NCBI RefSeq assembly: GCF_025449335.1
Contig: NZ_CP104883.1
Coordinates: 2,720,501 to 2,784,500 of the forward strand
Origin: Bartonella sp. HY328
Lineage (GTDB): Bacteria > Pseudomonadota > Alphaproteobacteria > Rhizobiales > Rhizobiaceae
Length of the DNA: 64,000 nucleotides
Direction: 5' to 3'
Position 1 is the first letter of the stretch; each line of letters starts with the position of its first letter. Both the position numbers and the translations under genes were made by a program. Of this stretch, positions 25,247 through 33,474 are shown piece by piece. The notes under the pieces were generated by a model. It was not told where the DNA came from. It saw nothing but the letters and a program-made list of their open reading frames with translations, and made no database searches.

Positions 25247-25717
25247 ATGAATCAGAGTAATGAAGCACCAAAAGCTTTTAAAATCGCTTTTATAGCGGCT
25301 CGTTGGCACGCCAATATCGTTGATGAAGCCTATAAGGGTTTTACAAGCCGCATAGCTGAAAAAGCACCAGAATTAAACCAGATTGAAAAATTTAACGTAC
25401 CCGGTGCATTTGAAATTCCGCTGCTTGCCCAAAAGCTTGCTCGCACAGGGCAATATCATGCCATTGTGGCATCTGGTTTTGTGGTTGATGGTGGTATTTA
25501 CCGCCACGATTTTGTAGCAAGTGCGGTTATTGATGGCTTAATGCGTGTCCAGCTTGACGAAAATATTCCCGTTTTTAGTGTTGTTTTAACACCTCATCAT
25601 TTTCATGAAACTGCTTTTCATGAAAAAATCTTCTTTGACCATTTCACCCAAAAGGGGCAAGAAGCAGCCGATGCTTTGATTATGTTATATGAAATCAATA
25701 AGAAGCTTTTTGCGTAA
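25247..25717 (+). CDS. ribH: 6,7-dimethyl-8-ribityllumazine synthase, type II
   Basis: The 156-residue enzyme condenses 5-amino-6-ribitylaminouracil with 3,4-dihydroxybutanone phosphate, the step before riboflavin. It begins MNQSNEAPKAFKIAFIAARWHANIV and has FNVPGAFEIPLLA, VVDGGIYRHDFVA and VLTPHHFHE, closely matching the decameric Brucella lumazine synthase RibH2. The correct ATG is 25247 with GGAG (25236-25239) upstream; the open frame extends back into the riboswitch, which is not coding. It stands alone, a common arrangement for ribH2 in Rhizobiales, so the riboswitch controls this gene only. Confidence 0.95.
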   Translation: MNQSNEAPKAFKIAFIAARWHANIVDEAYKGFTSRIAEKAPELNQIEKFNVPGAFEIPLLAQKLARTGQYHAIVASGFVVDGGIYRHDFVASAVIDGLMRVQLDENIPVFSVVLTPHHFHETAFHEKIFFDHFTQKGQEAADALIMLYEINKKLFA

Positions 25718-25733
25718 AGGTGAAAAACGGCAG

Positions 25734-25774
25734 TGATATGGCATAGCGAGATCCAACCGAGCTATGCCATATCA
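25734..25774 (+). terminator. Strong hairpin after ribH
   Basis: Perfect 14-bp arms TGATATGGCATAGC / GCTATGCCATATCA with a 13-bp loop, 17 bp after the ribH stop. There is no T-run, so it may act as an RNA 3'-end stabiliser or Rho-linked terminator. Confidence 0.55.
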
Positions 25775-26003
25775 TTGTGGGCTAGATTTAAAGTAAAGCC
25801 CCTAATCTTTATTTTTAAGAATTTTAAATGGAAGAAAAGTGTAAATTCCAGTGCATTACAATAAGGTCAAATGCTAACAAGTAATTGATCAACTCTAGCA
25901 TTTCTTTGTTTTATCTGCGTGCTATTATGTCTATCGTGAGCAATCAACTTAACGCATATCTAAGATATTATTACTATAGGTGTATTTGTTGGAAGGAAGT
26001 AGC

Positions 26004-26786
26004 ATGCTTAAGGGAAAAACCGCCGTTATTACTGGATCTACAAGTGGAATAGGTCTTGGTTATGCAAAAGCATTTGCCAAACAAGGTGTTAACATTGTCA
26101 TTAACGGCTTTGGCGACGCCGATAAAATTGAGCAAGAACGAGCAAGCTTGGAAAAAGATTTTGGTATTGAAGCTCAGTATAGCAATGCAGATATGACTAA
26201 GCCCAGTGAAATTGAAGCCATGATAAAAAATGCCGAACAGCATTTTGGCGCTATTGACATATTGATCAATAATGCTGGTATCCAGCATGTCGCCCCCATA
26301 GAAGATTTTCCCGTCGAGAAATGGGATTTTATGATCGCACTCTTGCTAACATCGGCTTTTCACACGATGCGCTGCGTTATTCCTGGCATGAAAAAGCGTA
26401 AATTTGGACGTATTATTAATACCTCATCAGCACATGGTCTTGTTGCCTCGCCTTTTAAGTCAGCTTATGTAACCGCAAAACACGGTATCTTAGGATTAAC
26501 CAAAACAGCAGCCTTAGAAACTGCACGCGATGGTATTACCGTTAATGCTATTTGCCCAGGCTATGTGCTAACACCATTGGTCGAAAGCCAAATTCCTGAC
26601 ACCATGGCGGTGCGCCATATGACTAAGGAACAGGTGGTGAATGATATTTTACTGGCCAGCCAACCTACGAAGGAATTTGTTACGATTGAACAAGTAGCGG
26701 ATATGGCAGTCTTCTTGGCACAAGAATCATCGTCTTCCATAACTGGCGCGCATTTTTCCATCGACGGTGGTTGGACTGCCGCTTAA
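26004..26786 (+). CDS. bdhA: D-3-hydroxybutyrate dehydrogenase (SDR family)
   Basis: The 260-residue short-chain dehydrogenase has the NAD-binding TGSTSGIGLG near the N-terminus, NNAGIQHVAPIEDFPVEKWD, the catalytic Ser-Tyr-Lys set (TSSAHG ... SAYVTAKHG) and the C-terminal FSIDGGWTAA. The segment NNAGIQHVAPIE is characteristic of 3-hydroxybutyrate dehydrogenases that interconvert 3-hydroxybutyrate and acetoacetate in PHB and ketone metabolism. ATG 26004 with GGAAGG (25991-25996) is preferred over a GTG at 25980. It is a single gene with a strong terminator. Confidence 0.9.
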   Translation: MLKGKTAVITGSTSGIGLGYAKAFAKQGVNIVINGFGDADKIEQERASLEKDFGIEAQYSNADMTKPSEIEAMIKNAEQHFGAIDILINNAGIQHVAPIEDFPVEKWDFMIALLLTSAFHTMRCVIPGMKKRKFGRIINTSSAHGLVASPFKSAYVTAKHGILGLTKTAALETARDGITVNAICPGYVLTPLVESQIPDTMAVRHMTKEQVVNDILLASQPTKEFVTIEQVADMAVFLAQESSSSITGAHFSIDGGWTAA

Positions 26787-26799
26787 GTTTTTGAAGATT

Positions 26800-26840
26800 A
26801 AAGCCGCAGCCCTGTCAATTAACAAGGCTGCGGCTTTTTG
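26800..26840 (+). terminator. Terminator after bdhA
   Basis: Arms AAAGCCGCAGCC / GGCTGCGGCTTT with a 15-bp loop followed by TTTTTG. It lies between convergent genes and may serve both. Confidence 0.9.
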
Positions 26841-26875
26841 CTTATATATTTAAGACAATACCTATAGTTTCTAAC

Positions 26876-27481
26876 TTATTTGACTAGCGCTTCATCAATC
26901 GCCCTTGCACGCTTATAAGCTGGACGCTCGCTAAGGCGTAAACAATAGTCCTTTAATACGTCATTTTGTAAACCGCCTTTAAAAATAGCAAAAGCACAAA
27001 AAGCACCAACGAGACAATCTGCAGCGGTAAACTTATCACCTGCAACAAATTCGCGATTTTTAAGGTGGTTAGCAAGCACTGTTATCATATCGTCAACTGA
27101 ACTATAACCTAGCATTATTTTGTGCTCTGGCGATGTTTCAAGGTTGCGCATTTTATCCATAAATGCAGATTCAAACGGGCCTGCAATAAAAAAGCTCCAG
27201 CGAAAATAATCAGCGCGATCACTCAACGCCGGCGCTAAGCCCTTGTCAAAAAAGGCATCAGCAAGATAAAGACAAATTGCCGATGCTTCGGTTACAACTT
27301 TACCATTATGGACAATAGCTGGAACTTTCCCCATTGGATTAATATCAAGATAAGATTGTTCTTTCATGGTGGTGCCATAATCAAGAATATGAGCATCATA
27401 GGCGACGCCCAGCTCTTCCAGCATCCAACGTACAGTACAACCGCGTGACTGTGGATGGGTATAAAATTGGATATTTGTCAT
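26876..27481 (-). CDS. Glutathione S-transferase family protein
   Basis: The 201-residue protein has an N-terminal thioredoxin-like domain (IQFYTHPQSRGCTVRWMLEELGV; cis-Pro in GKVPAIV; glutathione-contact TEASAICLYLAD) and a helical C-domain with the folding motif TAADCLVGAF. The start is ATG 27479-27481 with GAGG upstream; the frame has an in-frame GTG two codons earlier that overlaps this site. Substrate unknown; bacterial GSTs of this shape often detoxify electrophiles. It is a single gene, convergent with bdhA. Confidence 0.88.
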   Translation of the reverse strand: MTNIQFYTHPQSRGCTVRWMLEELGVAYDAHILDYGTTMKEQSYLDINPMGKVPAIVHNGKVVTEASAICLYLADAFFDKGLAPALSDRADYFRWSFFIAGPFESAFMDKMRNLETSPEHKIMLGYSSVDDMITVLANHLKNREFVAGDKFTAADCLVGAFCAFAIFKGGLQNDVLKDYCLRLSERPAYKRARAIDEALVK

Positions 27482-27728
27482 TTTCACTTTCCTCTTTATG
27501 AAGTTTGAATGATGCGTTTATATCCGTCACTTGTGTCAATTTTTGTCAGCAGTGTGCGGCTGATATTTAAAATCATGGTTATAAATTACCTATGAACAAA
27601 AGAAGGAGGATCATACTCGCATTATCTAAGCGAAGAAAAAACCGAGATTTTTTTGTCTTAACCACTGTAAAAACAAATCAGCTGCTATAGTTAAACTGCT
27701 ATGGGTGTTTTGTAAGCCATTACACTAT

Positions 27729-27832
27729 TAGAGCGCATTTCGATCTAATTGGACCAAATCGGCGCTATAATCTATTGTTTACACGGCGTTTTTTGTTCGA
27801 AAACCACTTCACACTTTTCGCAAATCGCTCTA
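27729..27832. repeat. About 104-bp palindromic repeat element, copy 3
   Basis: Same ends and order as copies 1 and 2, with more substitutions (for example CGCTATAA for CGCTCTAA and TTCGAAAACC for CCGAAAACC). It lies in the 484-bp gap between the GST and YqeY genes, which otherwise shows no gene. Confidence 0.82.
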
Positions 27833-27862
27833 AACATTGGAAAAGAAAATGCATTTCGAGAC

Positions 27863-27893
27863 GGTACCTGCTGCATCTTCCCCGGCAGGTACC
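27863..27893. other. GC-rich hairpin near YqeY gene end
   Basis: Perfect 9-bp arms GGTACCTGC / GCAGGTACC with a 13-bp loop, followed on the plus strand by CATTTTTAG. It is 73 bp beyond the yqeY stop, but its T-run points to the plus strand, where no gene ends; function unclear. Confidence 0.45.
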
Positions 27894-27965
27894 ACATTTT
27901 TAGTAGTTTTGTTTGAATTATTTGATTATTAAAACTGCAAGCATTAGCTAGATGAAACAAAGTAG

Positions 27966-28418
27966 CTATTGCAATTGCTCTTTAATAATCGCACTTGCGG
28001 CGGAAAAATCCATCTGCCCCATATATTGCTCTTTTAATTGCGCCATCACCTTACCCATATCACGCAAACTTTCAGCGCCTGTTGCAGCAATAGCTGTTTT
28101 AATTGCAGCTTGCATCTCCGCACTATCTAGCTGACGGGGTAAAAACTCACGAATAATCGCAATTTCATTACGCTCGATCTCTGCAAGCTCTGGACGGCTA
28201 CCTTGATCGTAAAGCTTTGCCGATTCGTCACGCTGTTTGATCATTTTAGCAAGCAAGGCCTGTACATCACTCTCTTCAGCAGCAGGTTTTCCATCGCCGC
28301 GTCTTGCAATATCAAGATCTTGTATGGCAGCATTTACCAAGCGCAAGGTTGATAGACGCAATTTGTCCTTTTCGATCATTGCTTTTTTAAGTGCAACCGC
28401 AATATCATCACGCAACAT
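27966..28418 (-). CDS. yqeY: GatB/YqeY domain protein
   Basis: The 150-residue protein MLRDDIAVALKKAMIEKDKLRLSTLRLVNAAIQ through KEQYMGQMDFSAASAIIKEQL is a full-length YqeY, related to the C-terminal domain of the GatB amidotransferase subunit. Free YqeY may act on tRNA amidation, but the role is not settled. The ATG at 28416-28418 has GGAG (28429-28432) upstream and gives the normal family length; the frame runs 75 codons further without similarity. It is divergent from carA, as is common in Rhizobiales. Confidence 0.92.
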   Translation of the reverse strand: MLRDDIAVALKKAMIEKDKLRLSTLRLVNAAIQDLDIARRGDGKPAAEESDVQALLAKMIKQRDESAKLYDQGSRPELAEIERNEIAIIREFLPRQLDSAEMQAAIKTAIAATGAESLRDMGKVMAQLKEQYMGQMDFSAASAIIKEQLQ

Positions 28419-28829
28419 TAGCCTAATCTCCGCTCTAAATTGAATATAGAGACTTCTATAACAGTTTCGTTGCAAGTTTGAAGCCAAATTATAAACACAT
28501 ATCATATTTGATGCTAAATTTAAGCAATTCAAGGGAAAACCATTGATTATCCGCAACGACCGCATATCATTGCAATCCCAACCAATTAGATCTTTAAAAA
28601 GTGGGTAAAGGTTAAAAGAATGGGCAAAAGGCGCAATCTTCACTTTATTTTTTCAAATTAACCGATATAATACCAATCTTAGCCAGACATGATGTTATAG
28701 TTTGAGGTGGATGAACGCGTCCGCCCTTTTGACATGCGCAAATGTAAATAGTTTAGCATCTTAAATGGCACTATTTTAGTATCCTTGCCATTCGTATCAT
28801 TGCCCACGGAATATAGAAAGAGACCGATA
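28419..28829. other. Divergent promoter region yqeY-carA with a small hairpin
   Basis: No gene lies here. On the plus strand GGTGGA / TCCGCC (28706-28725) forms a short stem followed by CTTTTG, a weak terminator-like element in the probable carA leader. It could be an attenuator but the stem is short. Confidence 0.35.
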
Positions 28830-30026
28830 ATGACCCAAGATATCAGCACTTTAGCAGCCACTCCATGGGAAAAATCAATACCAACAGCCATTTTGGTACT
28901 TGCTGATGGCACAGTGATTGAGGGTAAAGGCCTTGGCGCAACTGGCGCAATTGAAGCTGAAATATGCTTTAATACTGCCCTTACGGGTTATGAAGAAATA
29001 TTAACCGACCCTTCCTATACCGGACAGATCGTTACATTTACCTTCCCCCATATTGGCAATGTTGGTACTAACCAAGAAGATATTGAAGACTTAACTCCTG
29101 CCAATCATTTTGGTGCAGTTGGTGCTGTTTTAAAAGCCGATATCACTGATCCATCTAATTATCGTGCTGCCCAAGGTCTAGACCAATGGTTAAAAGCACG
29201 CGGCGTGATTGCTCTTTGCGGTATTGATACGCGCGCCCTAACCGCATTGATCCGTGAAAAAGGTGCTCCCAACGGTGTTATTGCCCATAGCATTGATGGT
29301 AAATTTGACATTGCCGCCTTAAAACAACGCGCAGCAAGCTGGTCTGGGCTTGAAGGGCTTGATCTTGCAAAAGATGTCACTATCGGCCAATCAATGCCGT
29401 GGAGTGAAACGCCTTGGGTTTGGAATGAAGGCTATAGCGAAGAAACCGAACCTAAATATCATATTGTTGCTATTGATTATGGCATTAAAAGAAATATCCT
29501 GCGTTTACTTGCAGGACGTGACGCTAAAGTAACAATTGTACCAGCCACAGCAAGCGCAGAAGATGTTGTTGCCATGCAGCCTGATGGTATCTTTCTTTCA
29601 AACGGCCCTGGTGATCCTGCTGCAACCGCGGCTTATGCCGTACCGGTTATTCGCGCTTTAGTTGATAGTGGTATTCCAATTTTTGGTATCTGCCTTGGCC
29701 ACCAAATGCTCGCCCTTGCCATGGGCGGCAAAACAATAAAAATGCATCAAGGCCACCATGGTGCCAACCATCCAGTTAAGGATTTTACCACCGATAAGGT
29801 TGAAATTGTTTCAATGAACCACGGCTTTGCCGTAGATTCTAAAAGCCTACCTGAAGGTGTTACAGAAACCCACATTTCCCTTTTTGATGGCACGAATTGT
29901 GGCATTAGCGTTGTGGGTAAGCCAGTCTTTTCAGTGCAACACCATCCTGAAGCATCCCCTGGCCCACAAGATAGCCATTATCTATTTGATCGCTTTATTG
30001 ACCTTGTCAAAAAGCATAAGGGCTAA
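28830..30026 (+). CDS. carA: Carbamoyl-phosphate synthase small subunit
   Basis: The 398-residue protein contains the CarA N-domain (GTVIEGKGLGATG, EICFNTALTGYEEILTDPSY, FTFPHIGNVGTN) and a class I glutamine amidotransferase domain with the catalytic Cys in GICLGHQ and His in VQHHPEASPGP. It supplies ammonia to CarB for carbamoyl phosphate, used for arginine and pyrimidines. ATG 28830 matches relatives (MTQDIS) and has AAAGAGA upstream. carB is not adjacent, as is usual in this order. Confidence 0.96.
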   Translation: MTQDISTLAATPWEKSIPTAILVLADGTVIEGKGLGATGAIEAEICFNTALTGYEEILTDPSYTGQIVTFTFPHIGNVGTNQEDIEDLTPANHFGAVGAVLKADITDPSNYRAAQGLDQWLKARGVIALCGIDTRALTALIREKGAPNGVIAHSIDGKFDIAALKQRAASWSGLEGLDLAKDVTIGQSMPWSETPWVWNEGYSEETEPKYHIVAIDYGIKRNILRLLAGRDAKVTIVPATASAEDVVAMQPDGIFLSNGPGDPAATAAYAVPVIRALVDSGIPIFGICLGHQMLALAMGGKTIKMHQGHHGANHPVKDFTTDKVEIVSMNHGFAVDSKSLPEGVTETHISLFDGTNCGISVVGKPVFSVQHHPEASPGPQDSHYLFDRFIDLVKKHKG

Positions 30027-30035
30027 AATTTAACT

Positions 30036-30085
30036 TAGAGCGTTTTTGTGAAAAGCGTGAAGCGGTTTTCGGACAAAAAACGCAT
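30036..30085. repeat. Half copy of the 105-bp repeat, inverted orientation
   Basis: TAGAGCG, then TTTTTGTGAAAAGCGTGAAG and GGTTTTCGGACAAAAAACGC match the right-hand hairpin of copies 1-3 in reverse orientation. The other hairpin is missing. It lies 9 bp after carA. Confidence 0.75.
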
Positions 30086-30113
30086 CAACTTTTGATTAAA
30101 TTGCTTTATTCTT

Positions 30114-30152
30114 AAAAAACCATCGCCACTTCATTGTGGCGATGGTTTTTTT
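30114..30152 (+). terminator. Terminator of carA
   Basis: Arms AAAACCATCGCCAC / GTGGCGATGGTTTT around TTCATT followed by T-run. Strong and symmetric. Confidence 0.92.
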
Positions 30153-30667
30153 ATTGCTGAAATGAAAAATGGTATTCTTAAGCTCTGTTAAAAAAAAACA
30201 TCCATAGCTTCGCTGTTTTATTTTTATTGAAAATTACATAACGCATTTGCCATGCATATTTATTTGCATAAGTAATAAAGCCAATTTACCAAAAGCTATT
30301 CTACTTTGATGAAATTTTAATGCTTGGCAACATTGGCGTTTAAACTCGATAATTCGCTCGCGCCAAGTCATGTACATTTGTATAAAAACTTTAGTGTAGA
30401 GCCCCTTCCCCATAAACCCGTTATATAGATAAAGCATACCAACAACGCTTTAGGATCAAGCCTAGCATAGGTCTCAAAGTGACATGAAATAACGCAACTG
30501 ATATTCAGGCAAAAGATAAGCTCAAAGCGTTTTAAGTGAAACGCTCTACATTATAAGCAATACTAGAGGTTGCTAAATTGACCTATAGTCAATGACACTT
30601 AATTATCCCAATAATTTCTACCCGCCAAAGCGAGCCAATATTTATAAAGTTTTTATTGAAATTAAAA

Positions 30668-30742
30668 TGGCTCCCCGGGCCGGATTCGAACCAGCGACCA
30701 ACCGGTTAACAGCCGGTTGCTCTACCACTGAGCTACCGGGGA
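30668..30742 (-). tRNA. tRNA-Asn (GTT), copy 1
   Basis: On the minus strand the sequence folds as a 75-nt cloverleaf with acceptor TCCCCGG / CCGGGGA, D-loop AGCTCAGTGGTAGAGC, anticodon loop CTGTTAA (GTT), T-arm GGTTCGAATCC and encoded CCA. Upstream on the same strand is a promoter-like TTGGCA (30794-30799) - 17 bp - TATAGG (30771-30776). It is identical to copy 2. Confidence 0.97.
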
Positions 30743-30770
30743 ACAGTGCTCAATTATTTGGTGTTGCATG

Positions 30771-30799
30771 CCTATACAAAAGAAGAACTGATTTGCCAA
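30771..30799 (-). promoter_or_regulatory. Sigma-70-like promoter of tRNA-Asn copy 1
   Basis: TTGGCA and TATAGG with a 17-bp spacer, ending about 28 bp before the tRNA 5' end. The same arrangement is found before copy 2. Confidence 0.65.
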
Positions 30800-30986
30800 G
30801 AGCAAAAATGAAAAAAAGCAAAAATAATTCTAAAAAAATTGAAAAATGGACTATTACCATTCGTTTAACTTTGCTCAGTGCTTAGATAAACAATAGCCCA
30901 CGTGGAATTCTCTCTCTTTAAACGCGCAAAGAAAAAAAGATTCTACGTTGCAGTCTATAGAAAATAACATAACTTATAAGGAAAAG

Positions 30987-31061
30987 TGGCTCCCCGGGCC
31001 GGATTCGAACCAGCGACCAACCGGTTAACAGCCGGTTGCTCTACCACTGAGCTACCGGGGA
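30987..31061 (-). tRNA. tRNA-Asn (GTT), copy 2
   Basis: Identical in all 75 bases to the copy 319 bp away, including the encoded CCA. The flanking 15 bases next to the 5' end (AACAGTGCTCAATTATT on plus) are also shared, and the promoter region is similar but diverged, which shows a tandem duplication that has kept the gene identical. Confidence 0.97.
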
Positions 31062-31090
31062 ACAGTGCTCAATTATTAAGTGATGCACGC

Positions 31091-31120
31091 CGTATAGCAA
31101 AAGAAAAAGCAGTTTGCCAA
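31091..31120 (-). promoter_or_regulatory. Sigma-70-like promoter of tRNA-Asn copy 2
   Basis: TTGGCA and TATACG with an 18-bp spacer, in the same place relative to the tRNA as in copy 1. Confidence 0.65.
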
Positions 31121-31244
31121 GAGGTAAAACCACATTTTCATCAAAAATTTCAAATAATATGCATTTTATAGAGATTCTTGATGAATTTTTCCTTGAAACG
31201 TGGATAAAAATCACCAAATTTTGCTATTTATAAACTGAACGGAA

Positions 31245-31580
31245 GTGACAGATTTGGAAAATACACCGAAAAGACATGAGATTCGCATCTTTAATAAGAA
31301 ATTTCCTATTCCCCAATCCCGTCTTATGCGTCAAATAATGGGATATGGTTTAATCGGTGGTGGAATGTTGGGATTTCTGCCAGTATTAGGTTACTGGATG
31401 ATTCCTGTGGGGCTTTTTGTATTATCCCATGATTCACCAAGGATTAGACGTTGGCGCCGCAAGCAGGAAGTAAGTGTTATGCGGTGGTGGCATTCAACTC
31501 GTTTTTCCAAAACACCGGAAAAAGGTAAAAATTACAAAAAATATTCAAAAAAAATGTCAAAGCCGCTTAGAATTACTTGA
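31245..31580 (+). CDS. Small membrane protein, PGPGW-like
   Basis: A 111-residue protein with one or two hydrophobic segments at about residues 32-60 (MGYGLIGGGMLGFLPVLGYWMIPVGLFVLS) between basic flanks. The pattern GGGMLGFLPVLGYWMIPVGLFVL resembles the PGPGW transmembrane family. The C-terminus is very Lys-rich. The GTG at 31245 overlaps its own GGAAG; a TTG at 31254 has that GGAAG (31241-31245) eight bases upstream and may be the true start. Function unknown. It lies between the tRNA-Asn pair and tRNA-Cys. Confidence 0.7.
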   Translation: MTDLENTPKRHEIRIFNKKFPIPQSRLMRQIMGYGLIGGGMLGFLPVLGYWMIPVGLFVLSHDSPRIRRWRRKQEVSVMRWWHSTRFSKTPEKGKNYKKYSKKMSKPLRIT

Positions 31581-31691
31581 CGGAATGACTTCTATCACTT
31601 AATGAGCTGCTACTGCATAAATTCACTTGGCTCTATATCAGTGAATCAGACGTAGTATTTTAAGAATATTCCTTAACGATATTCTTTGTGA

Positions 31692-31765
31692 GGCCTCGTG
31701 GCGGAATGGTTACGCAGAGGACTGCAAATCCTTGTATCCCGGTTCGATTCCGGGCGAGGCCTCCA
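31692..31765 (+). tRNA. tRNA-Cys (GCA)
   Basis: A 74-nt cloverleaf: acceptor GGCCTCG / CGAGGCC, anticodon loop CTGCAAA (GCA), T-arm GGTTCGATTCC and encoded CCA. Confidence 0.97.
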
Positions 31766-31902
31766 AAAGCTTCAAATCTTACTTCTCAACAATTTTTGTT
31801 ATAGTTGCAAATCTTCTATTTGGTTGCAGCCAAAATGAGTATCGCAATATCACATTATCACTTTGAGTTTAAGCTAGATTGTAAAGACGCAAGGTTAAAC
31901 CT

Positions 31903-32955
31903 TTATGTTTGAGTAAATAACTCATCATAAACGTCTGCGATGGCATCGGCCTCACGGCTCAAAGGAAAGGCTTCACGCACATGCTCCAAGGCAAGAACTC
32001 CAGCCGCCTTTGTATGCGCAATATCTGCAAGCCATGGCGCAATTGCTTTGGTTAAAGCCCTGCCATCACCCGCAGCGACAACACTACCTGTTTGCGGGGT
32101 AATCAATTCTGCATAAGCACCTGCATCACTGGCAACCACAGCTGTTTGCGATGCCATTGCCTCCAATGGCGTCAAACCAAACCCTTCATTACGCGATGGC
32201 GCCACATAAAGACTGACACGACGATACCAAACCCTAACATCGGGCACTTCTCCTAGAATGAAGATGCGATCTTCTAATCCAGCACCTGCAATTTTTTTGC
32301 GCAGCTCTGCTTCAAAATCTGCATGTTCTGACGTAGTACGCCCAGTGATAACAGCAGTCCAACCTGGATTATTAGGCAAAAGTTCTATCATGGCATCTAC
32401 AAAAAGGTCGGTTCCCTTTTGATGGCGCACACGTCCAAAACAGCCAATTGCATATTTTCCTGGCAATCCACTAGCGCTAAAATCATCCTCATCATCACGT
32501 GGAGGATGAAAGCGTTCCAAATCGACACCATGCATAATCACCTTATGCGGCACTTGCAAATAGGAGCCAGAGCGTGCACTGGTTGCAATAACCCGATCCA
32601 TACGTCGAATGAGAAATTTGGTGAAAGACTTGTGATCGCGTTGGGCAGCAGATGTAAAAATAAGCTTTATCTTCATGCGCAAAATATCGCGCATCAATAT
32701 GCCAGCAATCATTTCAACATTGCGGCGTGCATGCCATATGCGAAACCTTTTCGATTTAGGCTTTTTCCAAAGCCCAAAAAGCGAAAAATAAGATAAGGAT
32801 GGCAAATTATTTGGCAAACCTGGCCCAAGAGTTGAAATGCGTACACCACTTTGCCGTTGCAACGGAATAAGCTGGACAATGGTTGACGTTACCCCCGATA
32901 AGCGTTTTTTAAAATTCGGGGCGATAACTTCTGTTTCACTTAACGATATACGCAT
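31903..32955 (-). CDS. lpcC: LPS core glycosyltransferase family 4, LpcC-like mannosyltransferase
   Basis: The 350-residue protein has a GT-B fold pattern with an N-terminal EVIAPNFKKRLSGVTSTIVQLIP, WHARRNVEMIAGILMRD and TSAAQRDHKSFT, all close to rhizobial LpcC, and the C-terminal CFGRVRHQKGTDLFVDAM and the acidic motif SRNEGFGLTPLEAMA. LpcC adds mannose to the LPS inner core at the cytoplasmic membrane. The gene starts 7 bp after the greA stop, so the two are cotranscribed. No other LPS gene is near. Mannose as donor sugar is inferred from family. Confidence 0.82.
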   Translation of the reverse strand: MRISLSETEVIAPNFKKRLSGVTSTIVQLIPLQRQSGVRISTLGPGLPNNLPSLSYFSLFGLWKKPKSKRFRIWHARRNVEMIAGILMRDILRMKIKLIFTSAAQRDHKSFTKFLIRRMDRVIATSARSGSYLQVPHKVIMHGVDLERFHPPRDDEDDFSASGLPGKYAIGCFGRVRHQKGTDLFVDAMIELLPNNPGWTAVITGRTTSEHADFEAELRKKIAGAGLEDRIFILGEVPDVRVWYRRVSLYVAPSRNEGFGLTPLEAMASQTAVVASDAGAYAELITPQTGSVVAAGDGRALTKAIAPWLADIAHTKAAGVLALEHVREAFPLSREADAIADVYDELFTQT

Positions 32956-32962
32956 TGCTTTA

Positions 32963-33436
32963 TCAAATAAATTTTACATCAATAATTTCATAGGACCGTG
33001 CGCCACCAGGTGCATTTACCTCAATTGTGTCGCCGATAGATTTACTAATGAGAGCGCGCGCAATAGGTGAAGAAATAGAAATACGCCCTTTTTTCACATC
33101 AGCTTCTTGATCGCCCACAATCTGATAGGAACGTTCTTCTTCTGTTTCCTCATCGATAAGTGTGACAGTTGCACCAAAAACGATTTTGTCGCCAGAAAGC
33201 TTTGCAATGTCAATAACATTAGCACGCGCGATCAAATCTTCAAGCTCGTGAATGCGCCCTTCGTTTAGACTTTGTGCTTCTTTAGCGGCATGATATTCAG
33301 CATTTTCAGAAAGGTCGCCATGAGCACGTGCCTCAGCAATTGCCTCAATAATCCTTGGCCTGCCATCTTGTTGGCGTTCACGCAATTCTTCTTTAAGCTG
33401 TTGAAAGCCAGCTTTGGTCATTGGGACGTTATCCAT
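32963..33436 (-). CDS. greA: Transcription elongation factor GreA
   Basis: The 157-residue protein has the N-terminal coiled coil with the acidic tip DLSENAEYHAAKE (Asp41 and Glu44, the residues that activate cleavage in E. coli GreA) and the C-terminal FKBP-like domain (ISISSPIARALISKSIGDTIEVNAPGG). It rescues backtracked RNA polymerase by stimulating transcript cleavage. AAAGGAC lies 8-13 bases before the ATG. A terminator-like hairpin is present in its leader at 33475-33512 and may control expression. lpcC follows directly. Confidence 0.97.
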   Translation of the reverse strand: MDNVPMTKAGFQQLKEELRERQQDGRPRIIEAIAEARAHGDLSENAEYHAAKEAQSLNEGRIHELEDLIARANVIDIAKLSGDKIVFGATVTLIDEETEEERSYQIVGDQEADVKKGRISISSPIARALISKSIGDTIEVNAPGGARSYEIIDVKFI

Positions 33437-33474
33437 GTCCTGTCCTTTCTTACACTTGCAAACACAAAGTATGC

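Noticed and set aside
24859..25309. Minus-strand frames over the FMN riboswitch region
   Set aside because: They cross the conserved RFN element and have no family similarity.
30234..30437. 67-codon minus-strand frame between carA and tRNA-Asn
   Set aside because: No ribosome site or recognisable family; AT-rich context makes chance frames likely. It could be rechecked by a protein search.
30592..31171. Open frames reading MAPRAGFEPATNRLTAGCS across both tRNA-Asn genes
   Set aside because: They are antisense readings of the tRNA genes, a well-known annotation artefact; no ribosome site.
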